64,000 bases of DNA. Source: Lunatimonas salinarum. Lineage in GTDB: Bacteria > Bacteroidota > Bacteroidia > Cytophagales > Cyclobacteriaceae. The stretch's first letter is position 1; each line of letters opens with the position of its first letter. The notes beneath the pieces were generated by a model. It was given only the letters and a program-made list of their open reading frames with translations, ran no database searches and had not been told where the DNA came from. The stretch spans positions 1-64,000 of the forward strand of contig NZ_JACVCV010000009.1 of NCBI RefSeq assembly GCF_017811155.1, given 5' to 3'. Position numbers and translations under genes: made by a program. Below are positions 43,465 to 52,720 of the stretch, one piece after another.

Positions 43465-43923
43465 ATGCATAAAAAGGTAATATTGTTTATGCTCCTTTTT
43501 TGGGGAGCATTGTCCGTTTTGGGCCAATCTCCCAACACCGCTAACCTTTGGGGCGTTTTTGGACAGACGCGTTTTGTAGAAAAACTAAATAGAGAGCACA
43601 ACTTATACTATTTGTATCCGACCTTTCAGCAGTCGCTTAGGGATTTGGAAGGCAAAGAACTGGTGCTATCAGGTTTTTATATACCGCTGGAGGTAGGTCC
43701 AACCGAAGCACTTATCCTTTCCAAATTTCCTATGGCAGAATGCTTTTTTTGCGGTCAATCTGGTCCAGAAAGTGTTGCTGTGGTGTATTTAAAAGAAAAA
43801 TCTTCAAAGAGATTGAAGATGGATCAAATAATTACGGTAAAGGGCACGCTAATACTGAATGAGTCGGATGTAAACGAGCTATGCTTTATCCTAAAAGAGG
43901 CAAAAATAATCGGATATGAATAA
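43465..43923 (+). CDS. Periplasmic protein with CxxC motif, DUF3299-like
   Basis: The 152-residue protein starts at ATG 43465, which opens a signal peptide (MHKKVILFMLLFWGALSVLGQ). The core reads like an OB-type domain: LEGKELVLSGFYIPLEV (key part SGFYIPLE), then FPMAECFFCGQSGPESVAVVY with a CFFC motif (about residues 93-96), and ITVKGTLILN. The layout resembles DUF3299-type lipoproteins that carry a metal- or redox-active Cys pair; the assignment is by pattern and uncertain. The 37-bp operator over its promoter implies tight control, plausibly by metal status. It is monocistronic. Confidence 0.65.
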   Translation: MHKKVILFMLLFWGALSVLGQSPNTANLWGVFGQTRFVEKLNREHNLYYLYPTFQQSLRDLEGKELVLSGFYIPLEVGPTEALILSKFPMAECFFCGQSGPESVAVVYLKEKSSKRLKMDQIITVKGTLILNESDVNELCFILKEAKIIGYE

Positions 43924-44409
43924 GGTAAATAGGTTTAGGAATCTGCTAGTAACAAGGTGTAGTCAGGTTACTTTCATACTGTCTGCTTAATCCATTTATT
44001 ATTGCCCTCACAGGGATTGCAGCCATCCATTAATTCTCATGTTTTCAAAATTGTTTCTTACCGGGCACAACTTGTCCTAGTTTATCAAGAGGCTTGTTCG
44101 ATATGCAGGCTCGATTTCTTCATTTCAAAACAGTACGATAGCAAGAAATCATTTTGTTATTTATGCCCATTTTTGAAGTATGCCTCCTGTTTGACATTAT
44201 AAATAAAAATAACAGACATTTTATTTGGTAGGAACGACATAAAATAAGCTATTTAAAAATTCCGAATATAATTTTTTGTATTTCGAAAACACTTATATGT
44301 TTTGTTAATTTTTAGAACAAAATACCTTCTTATTTTTTATGAAATTAGGTTTTTCTCCGCTAATTTCATAATGAAAATAAACGGTAAACGCCTTTCAAAG
44401 GGTAAGGTG
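43924..44409. other. AT-rich intergenic region, nothing recognised
   Basis: About 490 bp of low-GC DNA. A 66-codon frame at 44002-44202 is Cys/Ser-rich with no ribosome-binding site and is not supported. No palindrome, RNA gene or repeat stood out. The last 200 bp probably contain the promoter of the following lipoprotein, but no element fits the consensus cleanly. Confidence 0.4.
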
Positions 44410-45195
44410 ATGAAAGCTTTCCTAACATATTTCGGTACCGGAATTGTACTTTTCTCATTTCTGCTAATGGCGTCCTGTCAGACAGCAGAAGGAGATTTGA
44501 TCAGTCCCCCGGATATGATTCCGGCCGAAAGAGGCACGGAAGTTTTGATGATCTTCGAAGAGGTAGACTTGATTGCACTTTCATTGGTACAACAAGAGGT
44601 AGCAAACGGACGGAAGATTCAGCCTACACTGGAACACTACGGAGATAAGGTGACCCTTTCCAGAAATACCGCTGAAAGGTCGGTAACCGTTGAGTTTGGA
44701 GAGGGCAGTGAAAGCGATCGGGGCGTTAAATTCAGGGGCGTATTCAAGATGTATCATCCCCTTAATTTTTGGGCCAAAGGCAGTTTTTCGCACATTGAGT
44801 TAATTGATTTTTACGTAGATGGCGTGCGAATCACTGGAGATAGGATGTTGAACAATATGGGCTTTGAGGTGAGTAACAAGACACTTACGTTCGAAGCCAA
44901 TATGGAGAATGGTACGGTCACTTGGCCGGGAGAAGAAGCCGTTGATCTCGACTATCATCATAGGCGAAATCTGGAAGTAGCTTCTGTAAGTGGGAAGTTA
45001 AGATTCCATCTGACCGGCAGGACAGAATTGAAAGACCGATACGGGCGTCGATTGATCGCTGAGGTAGTCAAGCCCATGGTTTTTCAGGAAGACTGTATGG
45101 TGTATGGAAAGCCAGACCCATCGAGCGGAAGTCTCTTGGTCTCTAGAGGGAATGAAGAAAAGATGGTCAAAGACTTCTTCAAAGATTGTAACTAG
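44410..45195 (+). CDS. Lipoprotein of unknown function
   Basis: The 261-residue protein starts at ATG 44410 behind a GGTAAGG-type ribosome-binding site and opens with a lipoprotein signal (LLMASCQTAEG, Cys about residue 23). ATG 44371 is an alternative adding 13 basic residues. The mature part is beta-rich with alternating polar/hydrophobic stretches and two late cysteines (FQEDCMVYG and the C-terminal FKDCN) that could pair. No family was recognised. It is monocistronic and ends before a strong hairpin at 45398-45434. Confidence 0.7.
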   Translation: MKAFLTYFGTGIVLFSFLLMASCQTAEGDLISPPDMIPAERGTEVLMIFEEVDLIALSLVQQEVANGRKIQPTLEHYGDKVTLSRNTAERSVTVEFGEGSESDRGVKFRGVFKMYHPLNFWAKGSFSHIELIDFYVDGVRITGDRMLNNMGFEVSNKTLTFEANMENGTVTWPGEEAVDLDYHHRRNLEVASVSGKLRFHLTGRTELKDRYGRRLIAEVVKPMVFQEDCMVYGKPDPSSGSLLVSRGNEEKMVKDFFKDCN

Positions 45196-45397
45196 ACGGT
45201 TGGTTGGTGATTGGTAAAGACAGCTTACTTTTTGAATCATTTTTAGTAAAAACTATCGTGCAGGAGGTTGTGGCGATGTGTAGTTGGCAGGGCAGTAGGC
45301 AGAGGCGGAGTAGGAGTCGGACTTGTGAAGTGGAGGGAAGTGAAGATGTATTGGAAAGATAGTTTGATAGTTGGTTATTTTTTTAAGTAGGGTTTAT

Positions 45398-45441
45398 CCG
45401 GAGCCTCTTAAACGTGGTAGTGTGGAGGCTCCGGTACTTTT
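45398..45441 (+). terminator. Hairpin terminator between the unknown lipoprotein and mscS
   Basis: Perfect 10-bp GC-rich arms (CCGGAGCCTC, 45398-45407, and its complement, 45425-45434) are followed by TACTTTTT on the plus strand. It lies 200 bp after the lipoprotein stop and just before the 3' end of the convergent mscS gene. Confidence 0.7.
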
Positions 45442-45457
45442 TCCTAATTCTTACAGG

Positions 45458-46330
45458 TTACTTCTCCCGCTGTTGGGTTTCCACCTTCAGCTTGCCCTCT
45501 GGAAAGATATGATGAACGTCTCGCTGTGGAAATGGAATTTCAATCCCTTGTTCGATAAATACCTCATTGAGTCGCTCCATATTGTCCCAATAGACAGGCC
45601 AAAGGTTTTGGGTATCTGTCCAACATCGAATGGTAAGATCCAACGAACTGTCACCAAAGTTGGTGAAAACAACGATAGGTTCGGGATCTGAATGAATGCG
45701 CTCATCTTCGGCGAGGGTATCCAAAATAATTTTCCGGACCTTTTTGATATCTGATCCATAGGCAATGCCGACAGCCATATCCACTCGCCTAGTTTCTTTT
45801 TCTGAAAAGTTGGTGATATTATTGTTTGCTAGTGTCCCGTTCGGGATCGTGACTACTTTGTTGTCAAAGTTACGGATCGTCGTATAGAGTATATCAATCC
45901 GCTCTACTGACCCAAGGGTGTTTTGGGCTTCAATGGTATCGCCTACTTTAAAAGGTTTGAATACCAGAATAAGAACCCCTCCTGCAAAGTTTGACAAGGA
46001 TCCCTGTAAGGCCAAACCAACCGCCAAACCTGCTGCACCTAAGACAGCGATGAAAGCAGTGACTTCAACGCCTACCGTCGACAATACCGCCAAGATTAAC
46101 AATACGTAGAGTACACCATTTAGGAAGCTACCTAAAAAGCTCGCCAAAGAAGGCTCTATTTCATATTTGACAAACAATTTGTTCACTGCCCGAATGACAA
46201 ACCGGATAACATATTTACCGATAAAGTAGGTAAGCAGCGCTAATAGGGCTTTTGGAATAGCGATTTTTGCAAAGGCGATGCCTTCTTTGATCAGCGTTTC
46301 CATCGTAGATAGGTCTAAAACTTCTTCCAT
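45458..46330 (-). CDS. mscS: Small-conductance mechanosensitive channel (MscS family)
   Basis: The 290-residue channel opens under membrane tension to release solutes during hypo-osmotic shock. Three N-terminal helices are visible. The pore-lining third helix is Gly/Ala-rich (AVLGAAGLAVGLALQGSLSNFAGGVLILVFKPF, key part GLAVGLALQGSLSNFAGG, about residues 98-115). The cytosolic beta domain (VGDTIEAQNTLGSVERID) and an alpha/beta cage follow, containing IEIPFPQRDVHH. Length matches E. coli MscS (286). It is transcribed alone. Confidence 0.93.
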   Translation of the reverse strand: MEEVLDLSTMETLIKEGIAFAKIAIPKALLALLTYFIGKYVIRFVIRAVNKLFVKYEIEPSLASFLGSFLNGVLYVLLILAVLSTVGVEVTAFIAVLGAAGLAVGLALQGSLSNFAGGVLILVFKPFKVGDTIEAQNTLGSVERIDILYTTIRNFDNKVVTIPNGTLANNNITNFSEKETRRVDMAVGIAYGSDIKKVRKIILDTLAEDERIHSDPEPIVVFTNFGDSSLDLTIRCWTDTQNLWPVYWDNMERLNEVFIEQGIEIPFPQRDVHHIFPEGKLKVETQQREK

Positions 46331-46492
46331 AAATATGTGTATTAAGGTTTAACAATTTAAAACTGCGCCCGCTGAAGGAAGCTAGTTCATTTTTATTCTC
46401 TTACAACAAACAGCCTGCCACTAAGACGCCCCTGCCCAAATGGATCCAATTTTGAGTAGCATATGAGAGAATGGACGATATGCCGCGTGGTG

Positions 46493-47278
46493 CTAAATAG
46501 CTTGATCCTCCATGGTTTTTGCCAAAAATTGCTCCAAGTACACGAGTGTTTCATTTGGTTTTTCAAACATTCCCATGTGCCCAGTTCCTTTTAATTCAAG
46601 GTAATGGTCTACCCAATCGCTGTGTTTTCGACTATTCTCCAAGGGCACGGCAATGTCCCATTCTCCTGCAATCATTCCCTTCTTAGCGGCAATATTTTTC
46701 AACACTTCGGTGTTATCAGATCTATCCCTCATCGCTTTCGTATAGGCGATCAACACTTCCACGGGGATTTTTCGGGCTTCTGCTACTAGTTTCGCTATCG
46801 TTTCCGAAAGCTCTTCCTGTTTTTCCTCAGGGAACAATTGTGGTAGAAAGGAATCGACAAACACCCTGGATCCATGTTTTTCCAAAAACACTACCGTTTT
46901 ATTACGCGTCTTCTTTTTTTCCTCATTGTCGGGAAAGGCGGTAGAGTGAAAGAGACAAAGACCTTTCAGGCGATTGCCTAACTGCTGCGCCAACGCCAAG
47001 GAAACATAGCCTCCCAGAGAATGTCCGATCAAAACCGGATCGGTAATAGGGACGTTTTCCATCCATTCTCTTAGTTGGCTTGCTACCGCTTCCAACGAAA
47101 ATTCATCAGTCCCGCCTAATGGCGAATCACCAAAACCAGGCAAGTCAGGACAATACACCGTGTAAGCGGTTGATAAGGAAGATTGGAAGGATTCCCACAT
47201 TTCCTTCGACTCACAGAATCCATGAAGCAAAACAACCGCAGGACCGTTTCCTTTTTTTGTATAAGCGAGATCAGGCAT
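46493..47278 (-). CDS. Alpha/beta hydrolase
   Basis: The 261-residue protein has the alpha/beta-hydrolase fold. The oxyanion region is VVLLHGFCESKEMW (about residues 15-28), the nucleophile Ser lies in GHSLGGYV (about 87-94), and the catalytic His is in GTGHMGMFEKP near the C-terminus. Candidate substrates (an ester, lactone or similar) cannot be named. Its start overlaps the GH5 gene's stop by eight bases, so the two genes are co-transcribed. A role in trimming ester-decorated polysaccharide is possible, but no signal peptide is present, so it acts in the cytosol. Confidence 0.85.
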   Translation of the reverse strand: MPDLAYTKKGNGPAVVLLHGFCESKEMWESFQSSLSTAYTVYCPDLPGFGDSPLGGTDEFSLEAVASQLREWMENVPITDPVLIGHSLGGYVSLALAQQLGNRLKGLCLFHSTAFPDNEEKKKTRNKTVVFLEKHGSRVFVDSFLPQLFPEEKQEELSETIAKLVAEARKIPVEVLIAYTKAMRDRSDNTEVLKNIAAKKGMIAGEWDIAVPLENSRKHSDWVDHYLELKGTGHMGMFEKPNETLVYLEQFLAKTMEDQAI

Positions 47279-48431
47279 ATTTCATGAGAAGGTTCAACAT
47301 GGCGCGGTCTAACTTTTCCCCGTACCAATCTTCGTAGGTAATATCCGTTCGTCCTGAGTTGAGTACCCCGAAAGTACCCGAGAACTCCCATATTCCAAAT
47401 CCAATGCCGTTTTCATGCAGGATATCCAGCACGTCACCAAACCAAGCCAAAAAAACCTTGTGGGGTGTTTTGTTGTAACAGCCACATTCTCCGCAATGAA
47501 CGCCCACACCCTGTTTAAGGAGTTCGATCCAAGGGGCGTAGTGTTTTTCCAACTGTTCCCGTCCATAATAACTGGTATTATGCTCTCCGGGCCAAATCGG
47601 ATCAATCAGCGCATCTGGGTCTTTGTATACCCAAGAGGCTTTGTGGTGTGATATGTGCATAGGAAAGTAGCCTCGGCAGCTTTGGGAAAGGTCCAAATCG
47701 GCAAATTCCGGAACGGCCATCCCGCCGCCGCCATTACCGTCTGCGATGACCAACCGCTTTTTGTTGACTCCCTTGATGGTTGCCAAAGCGGCCTTTGCGA
47801 CTTTCCGATATTCATCTACCGGGACTGGCCCGCCCGGTGAATGCTGGTCATTTGGATTTTGCCGTTTATAGGGTTCGTTTACCAAATCAAAACTCAACTT
47901 CTTCGAAGAAATATTTTTGTACCTTTTGGACCACATTTCCCAGTGTGCGCAAAACGCCTCTAAGGCTTCTTCGTCCTCCCAGAGATTAAAGGGCTCTATA
48001 AATCCCGCATTGATGCAAAATCCAGGCGCCCGGTGCAGGTTTAAGCTGACGTGCAGGCCATATTTATGACTCAAATCCACCAATCGGTCTATTTCAGCCA
48101 ATCGCTCCTCGTCAAAGTTTAGCACCTCATCGGGCCGAATGGGCCTAGATCGGTCAAACTGTAGGTAGCTGGGGTAGGATATAGGTATTCGGACGAAATC
48201 AAAGCCCCAATCAGCCATCCATTTGAGGTATTCTTCTTTGTTTTTTCGACCACGCTCCATCTCAGGAGAAAAAAAGTCCAACAAATTAAAGCCGCGCCAT
48301 CTGGGGAGTTTGTTTTTTGGCTTTCTGGCAGCCTGTGCAAAGGAATTGCTCGTTAGGCCAAGTCCTATTGCCGTGGTGGCAACGGCTGCTTTTTTGAAAA
48401 AAACTCTACGGTTATTGGGTTGCGATTTCAT
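47271..48431 (-). CDS. Tat-exported glycoside hydrolase family 5 (cellulase-like)
   Basis: The 386-residue enzyme carries a twin-arginine signal (NRRVFFKKAAVATTA, about residues 7-21) and then a GH5 TIM barrel. The acid/base Glu is in FDLVNEPYKRQN (about residue 186), and the nucleophile Glu is in GFGIWEFSGTFG near the C-terminus. RGFNLLDFF and WGFDFVRIPISY are typical strand 1-2 motifs. It should cleave beta-linked glucan or mannan, possibly in the periplasm. The alpha/beta hydrolase gene overlaps its end. It has no carbohydrate-binding module. Confidence 0.88.
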   Translation of the reverse strand: MKSQPNNRRVFFKKAAVATTAIGLGLTSNSFAQAARKPKNKLPRWRGFNLLDFFSPEMERGRKNKEEYLKWMADWGFDFVRIPISYPSYLQFDRSRPIRPDEVLNFDEERLAEIDRLVDLSHKYGLHVSLNLHRAPGFCINAGFIEPFNLWEDEEALEAFCAHWEMWSKRYKNISSKKLSFDLVNEPYKRQNPNDQHSPGGPVPVDEYRKVAKAALATIKGVNKKRLVIADGNGGGGMAVPEFADLDLSQSCRGYFPMHISHHKASWVYKDPDALIDPIWPGEHNTSYYGREQLEKHYAPWIELLKQGVGVHCGECGCYNKTPHKVFLAWFGDVLDILHENGIGFGIWEFSGTFGVLNSGRTDITYEDWYGEKLDRAMLNLLMKYA

Positions 48432-48563
48432 GAGGATAAAGTGGTTAGCTTAACATAAGTTCTAACGAAAATAATAAAAAAACCCATAACCGGCTAAACC
48501 CGATGAAAGTGCGGAATACACCCTCAAAGAGCCCTGCATTAGGTTGTACCTAGCGATCTTTTC

Positions 48564-50480
48564 CTAGTGCCTGGAAGCAACAGGCTCCAATAACTTCTTG
48601 ACCGAAGCTGCTATCCCTTTGGCATCGAATCCGCATTCCTCGTGCAATTGTTCTTGTTCGCCGTGTTCGATCACCTTGTCCGGAATACCCAACCGAACTA
48701 CTTGGCTGTGGTAATCGTGATCCGCCATCCACTCCAATATCGCCGAACCAAAACCACCTTGCAGGCAGCCATCTTCCACCGTCACCACCTTGCTGAATTT
48801 CCGGAAAATTTCGTGCAGCAGCGTTTCGTCCAACGGTTTCACAAAGCGCATGTCATAGTGTGCGGGGGTAATGCCCTCTTTTGCTAAGATTTCGGAGGCA
48901 CTGGAGACGTAATTTCCGATGTGTCCGATGGTTAGAATGGCAACATCTTCCCCCTCTTGTAAGCATCTGCCCTGTCCTAGGGGAATTTGCTCCAGCGGTG
49001 TTCTCCAATCCGTCATGACACCCTGCCCTCTGGGATAGCGAATTGAATAGGGGCCGTTGTACAGCGTCGCTGAGTACATCAGGTTTCGAAGATCCTGTTC
49101 GTTCATGGGTGCGCTGACCACCAAGTTAGGTATGCAGCGGAAAAAAGCCAGGTCGTAGGCACCGTGGTGGGTAGGACCATCTGCCCCGGCGAATCCTGCT
49201 CTATCTAAACAGAAGATAACCGGTAATTCTTGTAGACATACATCGTGAATTACCTGGTCGTAGGCACGTTGCATAAAGGTACTATAAATATTGCAGAAGG
49301 GTTTAAGCCCCTGAGTAGCCAATCCTGCGGAAAAGGTCACGGCATGCTGTTCAGCGATGCCCACATCAAAGGATCTTTCCGGAAAAGCATTCATCATCAG
49401 GTTCATAGAGGAACCGGATGGCATCGCGGGAGTCACCCCAACGATTTTATCGTCTAGCTTTGCCAGTTCGACCAGCGTATGGCCAAAGACATCTTGGTAT
49501 TTGGGAGGCTGCGGGGTGGTATGCACTTTTTTTGCAATGACACCGGTAATCTTATCAAACTTGCCAGGGGCGTGCCATTTGGTTTGATCCTTTTCGGCTG
49601 GTCCGTATCCTTTTCCCTTCACGGTTACGCAATGGAGAATTTTGGGTCCGGGAATGTGCTTCAAGTCATTTAGGATTTCTACAAGGTGGTTTACATCGTG
49701 TCCGTCTACCGGGCCGAAATACCTAAGATTTAGCGATTCAAACAGGTTACTTTGTTTTAAGAGAGCGGATTTCACCGCTCCTTCCACTTTCGACACCACG
49801 TCTTGGGCACTAAAACCAAATTTACTGACCTTTCCTAGTAGATTCCAAACTTCGTCTTTCACCTTATTATAGGTACGGGAAGTCGTAATGTCTGTAAGGT
49901 AATCTTTGAGCGCACCCACATTGGGATCTATGGACATGCAATTGTCATTGAGAATGATGATCAGGTTGCTATCAGACACTCCGGCATGGTTCATCGCTTC
50001 AAATGCCATTCCTCCCGTGAGCGCTCCGTCTCCGATCACAGCGACATGTTGGCGGTGGCTTTCACCTTTGTATTTGGATGCCATGGCCATGCCAAGGGCG
50101 GCGGATATAGACGTGCTGGAATGTCCCACACCGAAGGAGTCATATTCACTTTCTTTGCGCTTCGGGAATCCTGACAGGCCGTTATAAAGGCGGTTTGTGT
50201 GAAACCTGTCCCTTCGCCCGGTTAGAATTTTGTGACCGTACGCTTGGTGACCCACATCCCAAATCAGTTGATCGTCCGGCGTGTTTAGCACATAGTGCAA
50301 AGCCACGGTCAATTCCACTACACCCAGTCCCGCACCAAAATGTCCGCCATATACGGAAACCTGATCGATAATAAACTGCCGGAGTTCATCACAAATTTGA
50401 ACCAATTGATCCTTGCTGAACTTCTTAAGGTCATCGGGAGTTTTTATTTGGGCGAGTAGCTTTCCAGGTTGAATTTGCAT
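48564..50480 (-). CDS. dxs: 1-deoxy-D-xylulose-5-phosphate synthase
   Basis: Dxs condenses pyruvate and glyceraldehyde 3-phosphate to DXP, the first step of the MEP isoprenoid pathway and the source of the thiamine thiazole. The 638-residue enzyme shows the TPP-binding domain (GHQAYGHKILTGRR, then VIGDGALTGGMAFEAMNHAG with the GDG...N motif ending in ILNDNCMSI). The Pyr domain has VGIAEQHAVTFSAGLA (catalytic Glu) and DRAGFAGADGPTHHG. A C-terminal transketolase-type domain follows. Length is normal. It needs TPP, which the thi operon at the window's end supplies. Confidence 0.96.
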   Translation of the reverse strand: MQIQPGKLLAQIKTPDDLKKFSKDQLVQICDELRQFIIDQVSVYGGHFGAGLGVVELTVALHYVLNTPDDQLIWDVGHQAYGHKILTGRRDRFHTNRLYNGLSGFPKRKESEYDSFGVGHSSTSISAALGMAMASKYKGESHRQHVAVIGDGALTGGMAFEAMNHAGVSDSNLIIILNDNCMSIDPNVGALKDYLTDITTSRTYNKVKDEVWNLLGKVSKFGFSAQDVVSKVEGAVKSALLKQSNLFESLNLRYFGPVDGHDVNHLVEILNDLKHIPGPKILHCVTVKGKGYGPAEKDQTKWHAPGKFDKITGVIAKKVHTTPQPPKYQDVFGHTLVELAKLDDKIVGVTPAMPSGSSMNLMMNAFPERSFDVGIAEQHAVTFSAGLATQGLKPFCNIYSTFMQRAYDQVIHDVCLQELPVIFCLDRAGFAGADGPTHHGAYDLAFFRCIPNLVVSAPMNEQDLRNLMYSATLYNGPYSIRYPRGQGVMTDWRTPLEQIPLGQGRCLQEGEDVAILTIGHIGNYVSSASEILAKEGITPAHYDMRFVKPLDETLLHEIFRKFSKVVTVEDGCLQGGFGSAILEWMADHDYHSQVVRLGIPDKVIEHGEQEQLHEECGFDAKGIAASVKKLLEPVASRH

Positions 50481-50615
50481 GCTAGCGAAAGTTCTTAGTA
50501 AAAATTATTAACTTCTATCATCGGTTAATGTTTTTCGTTTCAGGGCAAAAGACATGAAATCCCAAGCCGATGCTGTAATTTAATCAGAAGAACGCATATT
50601 TAGCTAGATATATGA

Positions 50616-50623
50616 TATCTTTG
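50616..50623 (+). promoter_or_regulatory. Possible -7 promoter element of scpA
   Basis: TATCTTTG matches the Bacteroidota -7 consensus, about 45 bases before GTG 50668. No TTG is found at the proper -33 distance, so this is a partial promoter call. Confidence 0.4.
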
Positions 50624-50667
50624 ATTCTAAATCTACGCACAAAATTAGCAATTTATTAGAGTATCCA

Positions 50668-51414
50668 GTGAGTTTTGAAATCAAATTACCGCTTTTTGAG
50701 GGGCCTTTCGATCTGATGCTGTTCTTTATAGAGCGGGATGAGTTGGATATCTATGATATTCCCATTTCAAAAATTACACAGGATTTTCTCGATTATATCC
50801 ACGCACTGGAAAAAATGGAAATCGAAGTAGCCAGTGAGTTTATCCTCTTTGCGGCTACCTTGATGAAGATCAAGTCCAAGATGTTATTGCCCCGACCCGA
50901 ACTGAACGAAGATGGCGAGGAAGTAGACCCGAGGGAAGAGCTAATTCGGCATTTGCTGGAGTACAAAAAGTACAAATCGGTAGTGGGTGAATTGGCGGAG
51001 TTAGAGGAAAAGCGGCTTTCCAAGTGGAGCCGTGGAAACGTCTTGCCAGAATTAAAAAAGCTGGCAAAGGTGGACGATGTCGACGCGGAGTTGCAGGATC
51101 TGGATCTCTTCAAATTGCTAAAGGTCTACCAGAAGCTCATGTTTCGGTATTCCGCAAGGGCAGACGACACCAAACACACGGTGATCCAGTATCCCTACAC
51201 GATCGAACAGCAAAAGAATCTAGTTTTAGATCAACTCGTGCAGCGTCCTCGAATTCCTTTCAGTGAGTTTATCGAGATGAAACCAGATAAAATATTTGTC
51301 ATCTACACCTTCTTAGCTATTTTGGAACTGCTTCAACTGTCTTTGGTCACGATTACGATTGGTGAGGGGTTTAATAACTTTTGGGTAAAAAAGTTAGAAG
51401 CTATTCCCGCATAA
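50668..51414 (+). CDS. scpA: Segregation and condensation protein A
   Basis: ScpA is the kleisin that joins SMC and ScpB in chromosome condensation. The 248-residue protein starts at GTG and shows the family N-terminus FEIKLPLFEGPFDLMLFFIERDELDIYDIPISKITQDFL (key parts LPLFEGPFDLML and DIYDIPISKIT). It then has a helical SMC-neck-binding region, an acidic linker (LNEDGEEVDPREELIRHLLEYKKYK) and a C-terminal winged helix (FSEFIEMKPDKIFVIYTFLAILELLQL). No scpB is present nearby. The UPF0104 gene follows after seven bases. Confidence 0.94.
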   Translation: MSFEIKLPLFEGPFDLMLFFIERDELDIYDIPISKITQDFLDYIHALEKMEIEVASEFILFAATLMKIKSKMLLPRPELNEDGEEVDPREELIRHLLEYKKYKSVVGELAELEEKRLSKWSRGNVLPELKKLAKVDDVDAELQDLDLFKLLKVYQKLMFRYSARADDTKHTVIQYPYTIEQQKNLVLDQLVQRPRIPFSEFIEMKPDKIFVIYTFLAILELLQLSLVTITIGEGFNNFWVKKLEAIPA

Positions 51415-51421
51415 ATTCCCT

Positions 51422-52522
51422 ATGAAAATAGACAATAAGGAAATTTTTAAGACGCTGAATCCAAACAAAGTCTGGGTACCAGTATTCATCGGGTTGCTGA
51501 TCGTATTCTTGATGTTTTACCTGGATCCTAATGTCAATTCCCAAAATTTACGGGGTGTTTTTGACGCATCCATCCCATTTCTGCTGTTAGCCGGGCTATT
51601 CATCTTCCTACGGGATGCCGGATATGTCTATCGAATACGCGAGGTCACCGATAAGCACCTGACCTGGACCCGAGCTATTTACGTCATCATTCTGTGGGAA
51701 TTTGCCTCAGCAGTTACCCCGTCGATCGTCGGAGGTACGGCAGTTGCGGTGTTCATTCTCCATAAGGAGGGGATTCCGCTGGGCAAGGCACTGGCATTTA
51801 CCATGCTTACTGCCATCATGGACAACCTGTTTTTTGTGATCGGTGCGCCGATCATCCTGTTTTTTGCACAGGGGCACATTTTCCCAGAAAGCAGGGTCTT
51901 GGAGATGCGCCTTGGCAATAGCCTTCAGTTTTTGTTTTGGGCTAGTTACGGACTCTATGCCGTATACTCCCTGCTGATGGCCCTGGCCTTGTTTTATCGA
52001 CCAAGGGTATTCAAGTGGATTCTGCTAAGGCTTTTCTCCATCAGGTGGATCCGCAGATGGAAATACAACGCCCACCAATACGGAGATCAGATTATTGAAG
52101 CTTCCAAAGAATTAAAGGGTAAAAACTTAAAGTATTGGCTCATCATTATCTTTTCTACTTTATTCATTTGGTCTTCTAGGTATTTGATGCTGAATGCGCT
52201 GATATCCGCGTATGAACACTTGGACGCCTTTGAGCATATCATCGTTTTTGCACGTCAGATTATCATGTGGATCGTGATGATGATTTCCCCTACGCCGGGC
52301 AGCAGTGGAACCGCAGAGTTTTTCTTTTCCCAGTTTTTCAAAGAGTTCCTGACCGGTTACACCTTTGTGACGAGTATTCTTTGGCGGATGTTTTCCTATT
52401 ATCCCTACCTAATTATGGGTGCCATCTTCCTGCCCCGTTGGGTCAGGCAGGTGTTTTTTTTCAAGAAGAAAGAAGGTAAAACGAAAAAGTCCCCGAATAA
52501 AAATCCCGATCGGAAAATCTGA
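51422..52522 (+). CDS. UPF0104/YbhN-like integral membrane protein
   Basis: The 366-residue protein belongs to the lysylphosphatidylglycerol synthase TM-like (UPF0104, flippase-like) family. It has about eight hydrophobic helices with the conserved region ALAFTMLTAIMDNLFFVIGAP (key part TAIMDNLFF) and, later, MMISPTPGSSGTAEFFF, a family-typical PTPGGSG-like loop. The C-terminus is a Lys-rich tail. Some relatives flip lipids; the substrate here is unknown. It is seven bases after scpA, but a functional link is not evident. Confidence 0.82.
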   Translation: MKIDNKEIFKTLNPNKVWVPVFIGLLIVFLMFYLDPNVNSQNLRGVFDASIPFLLLAGLFIFLRDAGYVYRIREVTDKHLTWTRAIYVIILWEFASAVTPSIVGGTAVAVFILHKEGIPLGKALAFTMLTAIMDNLFFVIGAPIILFFAQGHIFPESRVLEMRLGNSLQFLFWASYGLYAVYSLLMALALFYRPRVFKWILLRLFSIRWIRRWKYNAHQYGDQIIEASKELKGKNLKYWLIIIFSTLFIWSSRYLMLNALISAYEHLDAFEHIIVFARQIIMWIVMMISPTPGSSGTAEFFFSQFFKEFLTGYTFVTSILWRMFSYYPYLIMGAIFLPRWVRQVFFFKKKEGKTKKSPNKNPDRKI

Positions 52523-52549
52523 CCGGAGGCTGCCTGATTTATGGTTGTT

Positions 52550-52720
52550 AAAAAATGGGAACGATATAAGGGGTATTAGAACATGAAAGATTTGCGGGTT
52601 TCCTTCTATGCACTTATATGGCTTATATGGTTTAAAAAAAAGGAACCATATAAGGGATATAAGGACATATAAGATTTGGTTTTTTTCTTCTATTCTCTCA
52701 TGTGTCTTATGTGGTTCAAA
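52550..52720. repeat. 84-bp imperfect tandem duplication of a semi-palindromic repeat
   Basis: Two units, 52550-52633 and 52634-52720, align along their length at roughly three-quarters identity. Shared blocks are GGAAC.ATATAAGG at the start and CTTAT.TGGTT at the end. Each unit has complementary ends (for example ACCATATAAG and CTTATATGGT), so it can fold as a hairpin. It borders the flavoprotein remnant immediately. It looks like a small mobile or REP-like repeat, not a gene. Confidence 0.65.

Noticed and set aside
44002-44202. A 66-codon frame in the AT-rich intergenic region
   Set aside because: Composition and lack of initiation signals indicate chance.
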